Shown here one piece after another: positions 21,601 to 33,600 of a stretch of 58,817 nt of DNA (the first letter of the stretch is position 1; each line of letters starts with the position of its first letter). This DNA comes from Pseudanabaena cinerea FACHB-1277 (GTDB taxonomy: Bacteria; Cyanobacteriota; Cyanobacteriia; Pseudanabaenales; Pseudanabaenaceae): the NCBI RefSeq assembly GCF_014696345.1, contig NZ_JACJPY010000017.1, positions 1 through 58,817 of the forward strand, read 5' to 3'. Under the pieces are notes generated by a model. The model was given only the letters and a program-made list of their open reading frames with translations, did no database searches and had not been told where the DNA came from. Made by a program: the position numbers and the translations under genes.

Positions 21601-24600
21601 GAAGCAACAGAAAAAACATGGGAGACTATCGAAAGTCTCCCTGTTTCAATCCCTGAAAGGGTTTTAGAGGCTTTGAAGCGCAATCTTACCGCGAGTCTAT
21701 GAGTCTGTCAATGAGTTTCAATCCCTGAAAGGGTTTTAGAGGCTTTGAAGCCAACATAACCAATAGCAGCACGGATTATTGGACGGGTTTCAATCCCTGA
21801 AAGGGTTTTAGAGGCTTTGAAGCTGGAGGTGGCAGTATGAGGCAAAGTGATTGGATTGTTTCAATCCCTGAAAGGGTTTTAGAGGCTTTGAAGCCTGCGG
21901 ATGGTGCTTGGCTGACCTATTCCACTTATCAGTTTCAATCCCTGAAAGGGTTTTAGAGGCTTTGAAGCTAATATTCTGGTGACAACGACAATGCGATCTC
22001 TCTGTTCGGTTTCAATCCCTGAAAGGGTTTTAGAGGCTTTGAAGCTTTGCATGGAGGCGATCGGTAGGTTTTCTTGATTGGTTTCAATCCCTGAAAGGGT
22101 TTTAGAGGCTTTGAAGCGATCTTTGGGTCGTTTCTAAACTCTGAATGAAGTTTAGTTTCAATCCCTGAAAGGGTTTTAGAGGCTTTGAAGCTTGGCAACG
22201 ATCTCGCTAATAAATTTGGTGATACCTATTGTTTCAATCCCTGAAAGGGTTTTAGAGGCTTTGAAGCAGCGCTTTGGGCGAAAAATACGCGGAAGCAGTA
22301 TCAGTTTCAATCCCTGAAAGGGTTTTAGAGGCTTTGAAGCGGCGGCGATCATGTAGCTCAAGCAAGTCTGCAAAGTTTCAATCCCTGAAAGGGTTTTAGA
22401 GGCTTTGAAGCCTTTGAAATCCATCGGGCGGTGTGGGGTTGGTTGTCCAAAGTTTCAATCCCTGAAAGGGTTTTAGAGGCTTTGAAGCTACCCAAGCGCC
22501 CGACCTATGCTTATAAGAACCCCGTTTCAATCCCTGAAAGGGTTTTAGAGGCTTTGAAGCTTGGTCGTCCGTATCCCGTAGCGATGGATACGAAGTTTCA
22601 ATCCCTGAAAGGGTTTTAGAGGCTTTGAAGCCGATTCAAGCAGTGGCAACGTAATCGCGATCGCCTGTTTCAATCCCTGAAAGGGTTTTAGAGGCTTTGA
22701 AGCTATCAGGGACTTGATTGGGCGATCGCTTGTGCCAAGTTTCAATCCCTGAAAGGGTTTTAGAGGCTTTGAAGCCTATGCAATCCTCTCCTCTCCAGAT
22801 GGCTTGTTGAGTTTCAATCCCTGAAAGGGTTTTAGAGGCTTTGAAGCAGACAAAGCGCGGCGCTGCCCGTGCTTTGCGGTCGGTTTCAATCCCTGAAAGG
22901 GTTTTAGAGGCTTTGAAGCAGTATAGGTATATGGTCTTGTTGACAGACTCGTAGTTTCAATCCCTGAAAGGGTTTTAGAGGCTTTGAAGCGGCGGTTGCT
23001 CCGTTCGTTTTTAATTTAACCTTATGTTTCAATCCCTGAAAGGGTTTTAGAGGCTTTGAAGCGCAAGCCCTGTCTGTAAGCAGTTTTCAACCGCAGTTTC
23101 AATCCCTGAAAGGGTTTTAGAGGCTTTGAAGCCAAACAATTCCCATCGGCAAGAAATAAAATCTTTTTTGTTTCAATCCCTGAAAGGGTTTTAGAGGCTT
23201 TGAAGCGCAATCTCGCGATCGTAGATTTGAAACTTCCGATCGTTTCAATCCCTGAAAGGGTTTTAGAGGCTTTGAAGCGATGTACGCCCATTACAGCGCC
23301 CAGCCCCTGCAAGTTTCAATCCCTGAAAGGGTTTTAGAGGCTTTGAAGCATCATGAACAATTTAATGATCTTAGATCAAATACTGAAGTGTTTCAATCCC
23401 TGAAAGGGTTTTAGAGGCTTTGAAGCACGGGCGATCGCTAATGAGATTAAAAAACTCAAAGGGCGAAGTTTCAATCCCTGAAAGGGTTTTAGAGGCTTTG
23501 AAGCCTCAGGGGTAAGTATAGGGTTAAGCCCCCTTATCGCGTCTCGTTTCAATCCCTGAAAGGGTTTTAGAGGCTTTGAAGCCTGAAGAAGCAGGGCTAC
23601 GTTCCCAGAATTTGTAAGGAGAAGGTTTCAATCCCTGAAAGGGTTTTAGAGGCTTTGAAGCATTGGATCTGCCAATTTGCAAGCATCTAACCCTTGTTTC
23701 AATCCCTGAAAGGGTTTTAGAGGCTTTGAAGCAGTGGTTTAGCATCTATGATTCGGTCAAAAGGCAAAGTTTCAATCCCTGAAAGGGTTTTAGAGGCTTT
23801 GAAGCCTTCACTATTGGCGCTTTTAAGGCAAAAGAAGCGCTTAGGTTTCAATCCCTGAAAGGGTTTTAGAGGCTTTGAAGCAAAATCCCAATTACTTGCA
23901 AAAAGGTGATCGAATCACACGTTTCAATCCCTGAAAGGGTTTTAGAGGCTTTGAAGCTACTCATTTCGCCGCCGTTGCTTCTTGCGGCATTGTTTCAATC
24001 CCTGAAAGGGTTTTAGAGGCTTTGAAGCCCTCTTCTCTACCGCGTGACATCGGCGTGACATCGGCGTGTTTCAATCCCTGAAAGGGTTTTAGAGGCTTTG
24101 AAGCATCCCGTAGCGATGGATACGAATACGATTTTAGAAGTTTCAATCCCTGAAAGGGTTTTAGAGGCTTTGAAGCTAGCTACAATTGCATGGACAAAAG
24201 CCGCCGCCGATCTCAGTGTTTCAATCCCTGAAAGGGTTTTAGAGGCTTTGAAGCAAGAGGTAAAAGATGAAATTCAATTTGGTAAATCAGTTTCAATCCC
24301 TGAAAGGGTTTTAGAGGCTTTGAAGCAGCAAAAAAGTAAAGCTAGGGCTTTGTATTATAAGTTTCAATCCCTGAAAGGGTTTTAGAGGCTTTGAAGCCAG
24401 CCATATTTTGAAAGATTGTCTATGGCATATAGGTTTCAATCCCTGAAAGGGTTTTAGAGGCTTTGAAGCTTGGGCGGGGACAATTACTTCAGCCTCACGG
24501 GTTTTGTTTCAATCCCTGAAAGGGTTTTAGAGGCTTTGAAGCCTTTATACCAGACAATACAGTTGCCAGTATAATAGCCCATGTTTCAATCCCTGAAAGG

Positions 24601-27600
24601 GTTTTAGAGGCTTTGAAGCGCTGTACTGTCAGCATTTTCAAACAGCACAGTTAGGTTTCAATCCCTGAAAGGGTTTTAGAGGCTTTGAAGCCCAGTAAGG
24701 ATGATGGTTTATCCCCAATCTACTCCAGTTTCAATCCCTGAAAGGGTTTTAGAGGCTTTGAAGCGTTTGACGCTTGAGATTGATTACTCAATGCGATTTG
24801 TTTCAATCCCTGAAAGGGTTTTAGAGGCTTTGAAGAATATTCACCTTCGCGAGAAGCATTCTTGAACCTTGGTTTCAATCCCTGAAAGGGTTTTAGAGGC
24901 TTTGAAGCCTAATAAATTCTGGTGCGATTGACTTTGATGCTTACGTTTCAATCCCTGAAAGGGTTTTAGAGGCTTTGAAGCCTAACGACCTCAAAGAGTT
25001 GGCAGAAAAAGAGGGTATTGTGGTTTCAATCCCTGAAAGGGTTTTAGAGGCTTTGAAGGGCAAAGATTTGTAAGCACTAATGCTTGTGGTATCGGTTTCA
25101 ATCCCTGAAAGGGTTTTAGAGGCTTTGAAGCCAAATTAACTTATCAGTTCTGATTTAGAATGTCGTTTCAATCCCTGAAAGGGTTTTAGAGGCTTTGAAG
25201 CTCGTAGCGCAGTCACACAACCTATCTTTGAATATGTTTCAATCCCTGAAAGGGTTTTAGAGGCTTTGAAGCAGAGTTCATTGTGATTGAAGTAAGCGAA
25301 TCCACTACGTTTCAATCCCTGAAAGGGTTTTAGAGGCTTTGAAGCCAACCCGTAACAATTGTTAATGGCTGTCGCATTAGTATTGTTTCAATCCCTGAAA
25401 GGGTTTTAGAGGCTTTGAAGCATAGGGGCAATTAGTGCCATCGGGGCGCTTAAATAGGTTTCAATCCCTGAAAGGGTTTTAGAGGCTTTGAAGCCTTAGC
25501 CGCTAGACCTGCGGCGATAGCATCATTATCTGTTTCAATCCCTGAAAGGGTTTTAGAGGCTTTGAAGCCTGGGTACACATTGCAGCAAGTTCAAGATTAT
25601 CGTTTCAATCCCTGAAAGGGTTTTAGAGGCTTTGAAGCCGCGGTTTCGTCATTAGCGTTACTTCCGATGACGATATGTTTCAATCCCTGAAAGGGTTTTA
25701 GAGGCTTTGAAGCGAATTTTATTATGCTTGCGATAATGGATACATCTCGTGTTTCAATCCCTGAAAGGGTTTTAGAGGCTTTGAAGCATCACCTACCAAT
25801 GGAGACATGAGGTAAATGGAGGTTTCAATCCCTGAAAGGGTTTTAGAGGCTTTGAAGCCGCCCCCAATAATTTCACCACCACCGCCAGCTAGTGTTTCAA
25901 TCCCTGAAAGGGTTTTAGAGGCTTTGAAGCCCCCAATTCCCCGCGTAATAAGAAGCTTTCCGAGTTTTTGGTTTCAATCCCTGAAAGGGTTTTAGAGGCT
26001 TTGAAGCTTACGGCAGTATTCCCGTTTTTATCCCCATCACAGTACACGGTTTCAATCCCTGAAAGGGTTTTAGAGGCTTTGAAGCCCCGCCCCTAATTTC
26101 GCACCTACACCATCGCCTGTTACTAGTTTCAATCCCTGAAAGGGTTTTAGAGGCTTTGAAGCATTAATTCGGCAGTGGTTGTTAGCCGTGATTTCAAGTT
26201 TCAATCCCTGAAAGGGTTTTAGAGGCTTTGAAGCCACCCGTATTTTTCTAGCCCCCCGACAAGATAAAGTTTCAATCCCTGAAAGGGTTTTAGAGGCTTT
26301 GAAGCGGCAAGCCCAAAGCCAAGCGCCCTGCAAAGCGATGGTTTCAATCCCTGAAAGGGTTTTAGAGGCTTTGAAGCCCATGCGATTGATTAGGATAGAT
26401 CGCGATGGGTAGGTTTCAATCCCTGAAAGGGTTTTAGAGGCTTTGAAGCAACACCGCCAGCCGCCGCCGAATATTTCAATGCGTTTCAATCCCTGAAAGG
26501 GTTTTAGAGGCTTTGAAGCCCAAGCACGTTTTAGGAAGTTTGGATAGTTGATGTTTCAATCCCTGAAAGGGTTTTAGAGGCTTTGAAGCAATGCCTTTAA
26601 TTAAAGAAGTAATGGCTAGAGTGCCAAAAGTTTCAATCCCTGAAAGGGTTTTAGAGGCTTTGAAGCATTGAGTTCCTTTTTGAGAGCGTTTAGCTGATTG
26701 CAGTTTCAATCCCTGAAAGGGTTTTAGAGGCTTTGAAGGCTTAGGGAGGCAACCAATGCTAGGAACATCAGGGTATGTTTCAATCCCTGAAAGGGTTTTA
26801 GAGGCTTTGAAGCTAGATAGTTGGCTAAAGTCAATCTGGATAAATCGTGTTTCAATCCCTGAAAGGGTTTTAGAGGCTTTGAAGCAAGCGTCCACAATTA
26901 CCTCCTGTGGAACTTGGCGTGGTTTCAATCCCTGAAAGGGTTTTAGAGGCTTTGAAGCTCATTGAGGGAACGCCTCTATAAGCTTCACTGGCAGTTTCAA
27001 TCCCTGAAAGGGTTTTAGAGGCTTTGAAGCTTGTAATCAGCACCGTAGAATATGAATTTTACGTTCTCATGTTTCAATCCCTGAAAGGGTTTTAGAGGCT
27101 TTGAAGCAAAGAAAGCTATCGACAGTATCAAATCAGTCTAAGGGTTTCAATCCCTGAAAGGGTTTTAGAGGCTTTGAAGCTCTAATTATTACACATTACC
27201 GCCATCCTTTGAGCAACGGCGCTGTTTCAATCCCTGAAAGGGTTTTAGAGGCTTTGAAGCTCGCCGCCTGATAATTGGCAAAAGCTTGTTCCCCTTCAGT
27301 TTCAATCCCTGAAAGGGTTTTAGAGGCTTTGAAGCATCCTAAGCCAATTGCTAAGGCTGAAATTGTTGAGGCGTTTCAATCCCTGAAAGGGTTTTAGAGG
27401 CTTTGAAGCCTAACCTTTTCTCAGGTTTGGGTTGCCTACTTCCCCGTTTCAATCCCTGAAAGGGTTTTAGAGGCTTTGAAGCTGTGTTGTTGAAAGTCAA
27501 TATGAAGCGCGATAGTTTCGTTTCAATCCCTGAAAGGGTTTTAGAGGCTTTGAAGCTGTGATGGCGATAGAAATCCCCCCTAACCTAGATGATAGCCGTT

Positions 27601-30600
27601 TCAATCCCTGAAAGGGTTTTAGAGGCTTTGAAGCCTTGGCAGATTGCCCTGCGGCGATTGCTTCATTATCAGTTTCAATCCCTGAAAGGGTTTTAGAGGC
27701 TTTGAAGCACTTTTAAGGCATCTAATTTACCTGTTACCGACAAGTTTCAATCCCTGAAAGGGTTTTAGAGGCTTTGAAGCCAGCGATCGCCGCAGCCATC
27801 CAAAGGCAACGAGCGATCGCCCTGCATGTTTCAATCCCTGAAAGGGTTTTAGAGGCTTTGAAGCGCTGAAGTTCGCAGGGCGATCGAGCTAATCGAAAAA
27901 CTTTGTTTCAATCCCTGAAAGGGTTTTAGAGGCTTTGAAGCATGAAAACGATCGCCGATTTTAACCTCACGGAATCGCAGTTTCAATCCCTGAAAGGGTT
28001 TTAGAGGCTTTGAAGCGCCCACCAATCACCACCAGCACCCACGAAGCCCTCAGTTTCAATCCCTGAAAGGGTTTTAGAGGCTTTGAAGCTTAGCGTTGTT
28101 AATCCAAAATTCTGCTGTTTTTGATGTTTCAATCCCTGAAAGGGTTTTAGAGGCTTTGAAGCCATTAAATCAGGCGATCTTAAATACGGTCTAGAAGCCT
28201 GTTTCAATCCCTGAAAGGGTTTTAGAGGCTTTGAAGCTATATAACGAGCATTCTTTTAGATCGTTCAATATGGTTTCAATCCCTGAAAGGGTTTTAGAGG
28301 CTTTGAAGCCCATGGAAGTATCTTTTCGTATGAGAGAGAGCAAAAGTTTCAATCCCTGAAAGGGTTTTAGAGGCTTTGAAGCTCCATGTTTGAGCCTTTG
28401 AGCCTTCCCATTGAGGCGTTTCAATCCCTGAAAGGGTTTTAGAGGCTTTGAAGCTTAACGGAGAATTGCCCCCACACGGGACACTAGGCGGGTTTCAATC
28501 CCTGAAAGGGTTTTAGAGGCTTTGAAGCGCCAAAAACAGCAACCCCACGCAGTCGCGCCAAATCGTTTCAATCCCTGAAAGGGTTTTAGAGGCTTTGAAG
28601 CTTTGGAAAGTGGCAGAAGCAAAAACGCAGGATGAAAAAGTTTCAATCCCTGAAAGGGTTTTAGAGGCTTTGAAGCCCAAAACCAAGCGCCCTGCAAAAA
28701 CTTGGCAGTGGCAAGGATGAAAAAGTTTCAATCCCTGAAAGGGTTTTAGAGGCTTTGAAGCCAAACTGCGAGTGCCGACTGCGAGAGAATTTGCTCAGTT
28801 TCAATCCCTGAAAGGGTTTTAGAGGCTTTGAAGCTCTGGTTGCGTTGGTTCAATTCTCCATACCGCCCAGTTTCAATCCCTGAAAGGGTTTTAGAGGCTT
28901 TGAAGCGGCGATCGCCTTTTCAAGCAAGCGGGAAACCACAGTTTCAATCCCTGAAAGGGTTTTAGAGGCTTTGAAGCTATTGTCAACCCCGAATTTAGGG
29001 AACGCAGCATCGTTTCAATCCCTGAAAGGGTTTTAGAGGCTTTGAAGCGCAGATCTCGCAAGGCGAGAAGGATCAAGGCTTCTATTCTGTTTCAATCCCT
29101 GAAAGGGTTTTAGAGGCTTTGAAGCTGCTTCGACCCAATAACGGAATGGGTGTTTGTCAACCCGTTGTTTCAATCCCTGAAAGGGTTTTAGAGGCTTTGA
29201 AGCATGGACAAACTAGCAGAGTTTTGGGCTTTGAATCTTGAAGGCATTGTTTCAATCCCTGAAAGGGTTTTAGAGGCTTTGAAGCCCGTTACCTCAACCC
29301 ATCCAACCCATTTAAGCCATGTTTCAATCCCTGAAAGGGTTTTAGAGGCTTTGAAGCCAATCCCCATTTCGGAGATCATCTCGCTAAAGTGCGTTTCAAT
29401 CCCTGAAAGGGTTTTAGAGGCTTTGAAGCAGAAAGCGCTAGCCGCCGCCAATGAGAAATTGATTGAGGCTGTTTCAATCCCTGAAAGGGTTTTAGAGGCT
29501 TTGAAGCACGCAGATTTGGAGCGATTATATTCACTCTGAACTGTCGAGTTTCAATCCCTGAAAGGGTTTTAGAGGCTTTGAAGCATCGGCGACTTTATAG
29601 GCGATCTGATTTTCGCCAGCGTTTCAATCCCTGAAAGGGTTTTAGAGGCTTTGAAGCAGTATTGGCTGGTATCCTCGGTAATTTCGCCGCAGGTTTCAAT
29701 CCCTGAAAGGGTTTTAGAGGCTTTGAAGCTGGATCGTACTATCGTGCTGCCCACCAACTAGCACGTTTCAATCCCTGAAAGGGTTTTAGAGGCTTTGAAG
29801 CATCGGCAATATCCAACGGGCGATCGGCAATGAGATTAAAAGTTTCAATCCCTGAAAGGGTTTTAGAGGCTTTGAAGCATCAAATCATCTTGCCCACAGG
29901 CATTAGAGATCTAGTTTCAATCCCTGAAAGGGTTTTAGAGGCTTTGAAGCCTCGCTACCGAATACGGGTACGAATGGCGGATGGAGGAGGACGAAGTTTC
30001 AATCCCTGAAAGGGTTTTAGAGGCTTTGAAGCAAAACAGGGCTTCATTTTTGGCACTGCATTAAGCAAGTTTCAATCCCTGAAAGGGTTTTAGAGGCTTT
30101 GAAGCGAATCGCCATATTTAGGCGGTCAATCTGGGACAGGGTGCGGTTTCAATCCCTGAAAGGGTTTTAGAGGCTTTGAAGCCTCCGATTAATCACCTCT
30201 AGATCATTACCGCCCAAGTTTCAATCCCTGAAAGGGTTTTAGAGGCTTTGAAGCTATTTTTGGCAACGATCGCGCTAATAAATTTGCTTGTTTCAATCCC
30301 TGAAAGGGTTTTAGAGGCTTTGAAGCTGGATAAAATCGAACGGGCTGCCCTCAAAGCCATGGTTTCAATCCCTGAAAGGGTTTTAGAGGCTTTGAAGCTG
30401 TGGGGTTTAATTTCTAATGTCCCCCTTTTTCGTGTTTCAATCCCTGAAAGGGTTTTAGAGGCTTTGAAGCTGATTGCAAGCCTGATCGTTTCTGCACTGG
30501 GGCAAGTTTCAATCCCTGAAAGGGTTTTAGAGGCTTTGAAGCCGCCGCAGGGCAAACAGCTAAACAGCTTTTCAACTGTTTCAATCCCTGAAAGGGTTTT

Positions 30601-33600
30601 AGAGGCTTTGAAGCGAGAGTCAATCTCAGGCGATCGCGGGGCAAGATCCTGGTTTCAATCCCTGAAAGGGTTTTAGAGGCTTTGAAGCCGATCGCCTAAA
30701 TCTTGCCTTGCCAGTCGAATAAAGGTTTCAATCCCTGAAAGGGTTTTAGAGGCTTTGAAGCCGCAGGGTTTGAGCCTTGTGAATCAGTGGAATTTGTTTC
30801 AATCCCTGAAAGGGTTTTAGAGGCTTTGAAGCAGCAGCTTTTAGCGCCGCCCCACGACTTTTTTTGGCGTTTCAATCCCTGAAAGGGTTTTAGAGGCTTT
30901 GAAGCTACAAGCTATAGAGGAGCGTAAGGCGCAATCAACTGTTTCAATCCCTGAAAGGGTTTTAGAGGCTTTGAAGCATTGAATATGCCAAATACTGAAT
31001 CGTAAAGCATGGTTTCAATCCCTGAAAGGGTTTTAGAGGCTTTGAAGCCCCAAATTTCAATCTGCTGGGTGGTGTAGTTCCAGTTTCAATCCCTGAAAGG
31101 GTTTTAGAGGCTTTGAAGCGATAATATTGCGGCGCTGCTCATCAATTATTTTTCGTTTCAATCCCTGAAAGGGTTTTAGAGGCTTTGAAGCTCGCACTCT
31201 TTAATTACATTGAAATGGAATATTGGGTTTCAATCCCTGAAAGGGTTTTAGAGGCTTTGAAGCATTATGGAATATCGGTATGGATTGTTGGAGCAGTCCG
31301 TTTCAATCCCTGAAAGGGTTTTAGAGGCTTTGAAGCTAAGCCTATCCCCAAAAAGCAACCCGCGCCCAAAGGGGATGTTTCAATCCCTGAAAGGGTTTTA
31401 GAGGCTTTGAAGCAGAAGCGCAGGAAAAAAAAATTGAAATTTCTTTGCCTGGTTTCAATCCCTGAAAGGGTTTTAGAGGCTTTGAAGCCGATAAACCGTC
31501 CAGATTGCTTCAAGTGATATTCAAAGTTTCAATCCCTGAAAGGGTTTTAGAGGCTTTGAAGCCATGTGCTGAAGCGCAAAAGGATCGCCCACACCTTAAG
31601 TTTCAATCCCTGAAAGGGTTTTAGAGGCTTTGAAGCTTCTATACCACTTTTCGGGCGGCTAACATCCGAGGATCTGGGTTTCAATCCCTGAAAGGGTTTT
31701 AGAGGCTTTGAAGCAATTGCTGCTACTTCCCACGCCTGCAAGTGGCACTGTTTCAATCCCTGAAAGGGTTTTAGAGGCTTTGAAGCTTATCTTTCGGAGA
31801 GCGATCGACTTGTTTACTATGTTTCAATCCCTGAAAGGGTTTTAGAGGCTTTGAAGCTATAGACAGGGGGCGAGTCCTCCTGAGCAACAATAAGTTTCAA
31901 TCCCTGAAAGGGTTTTAGAGGCTTTGAAGCGCTTTAATTCTGCAATCTCGCGATCGTAGATTTGAGTTTCAATCCCTGAAAGGGTTTTAGAGGCTTTGAA
32001 GCTATCCCTAATGCTGTCCCCTGCTTGCTTTGCCTCAGTATCGTTTCAATCCCTGAAAGGGTTTTAGAGGCTTTGAAGCCAAGGTGATTGTCGATATTAT
32101 TCATTATCAATTCCAAGTTTCAATCCCTGAAAGGGTTTTAGAGGCTTTGAAGCTATATAGAAAGTTAAGCAAAGGAACACAAAGCCATGTTTCAATCCCT
32201 GAAAGGGTTTTAGAGGCTTTGAAGCTAGCCCCTGATATTACAGAAGCGATCAACGTGGTGTGGTGTTTCAATCCCTGAAAGGGTTTTAGAGGCTTTGAAG
32301 CGCGCAAGGGGCGACCTAAAGGCAACAGCGATCGCGCCCGTTTCAATCCCTGAAAGGGTTTTAGAGGCTTTGAAGCGCCGCAGGAGCAGCAGGGTTCGTT
32401 CGGTTCAAAAACGTTTCAATCCCTGAAAGGGTTTTAGAGGCTTTGAAGCGGTATGAGATCAAAGATCTCATCTGTCAATTTGCGGTTTCAATCCCTGAAA
32501 GGGTTTTAGAGGCTTTGAAGCCCCGAATTCACGCAAGAAGAACTTGATATGTTTGTTTCAATCCCTGAAAGGGTTTTAGAGGCTTTGAAGCGCTGCAAAT
32601 ACCTTATAAACAGCCATACCCAAGATCTGTTTCAATCCCTGAAAGGGTTTTAGAGGCTTTGAAGCGAAAATCTGGGCTTCAAGGGCGGGTAAATCGGTTG
32701 CGTTTCAATCCCTGAAAGGGTTTTAGAGGCTTTGAAGCTTTTCTCCCTCGCTCCATGAATTTAAATATACGAGTTTCAATCCCTGAAAGGGTTTTAGAGG
32801 CTTTGAAGCTAGATAGCCGCGCTAAGCGATCGCGCTGTAGGCTAAGTAGCGTTTCAATCCCTGAAAGGGTTTTAGAGGCTTTGAAGCCGGGAGCAACCGC
32901 CATGACCGCTACAACACTTCCCACCACGTTTCAATCCCTGAAAGGGTTTTAGAGGCTTTGAAGCGCAATTCAGTTGCATGAATCGTGCTGATAGCAGTAG
33001 TTTCAATCCCTGAAAGGGTTTTAGAGGCTTTGAAGCAGAAATTAAGGCTAAGAGAGAATCGGAAGAATTGGTTTCAATCCCTGAAAGGGTTTTAGAGGCT
33101 TTGAAGCTTTGCGCTTGACTTTCTCAGACTGGATCAAGCGCGTTTCAATCCCTGAAAGGGTTTTAGAGGCTTTGAAGCACAATTCCCATCGGCAAGAAAT
33201 AAAGTCTGTTTTCGTTTCAATCCCTGAAAGGGTTTTAGAGGCTTTGAAGCTTCCTGCGCTCATTTGATAGCGTAAATGGCTCATGGCAAGTTTCAATCCC
33301 TGAAAGGGTTTTAGAGGCTTTGAAGCCTTGAAGATGCGATCGAGAACGCTTTCCCTGAAAGCTATGGATTGTTTCAATCCCTGAAAGGGTTTTAGAGGCT
33401 TTGAAGCACCATGAATTTTACTAAAGGAAATTGCGGCTATGTTTCAATCCCTGAAAGGGTTTTAGAGGCTTTGAAGCGCGCACCCCCCGCCATAAAATAT
33501 TGATGCGAGATGTTTCAATCCCTGAAAGGGTTTTAGAGGCTTTGAAGCGGCAGCGATCGCCGAGGCTGTTGCAGTTTCATTCCAGTTTCAATCCCTGAAA

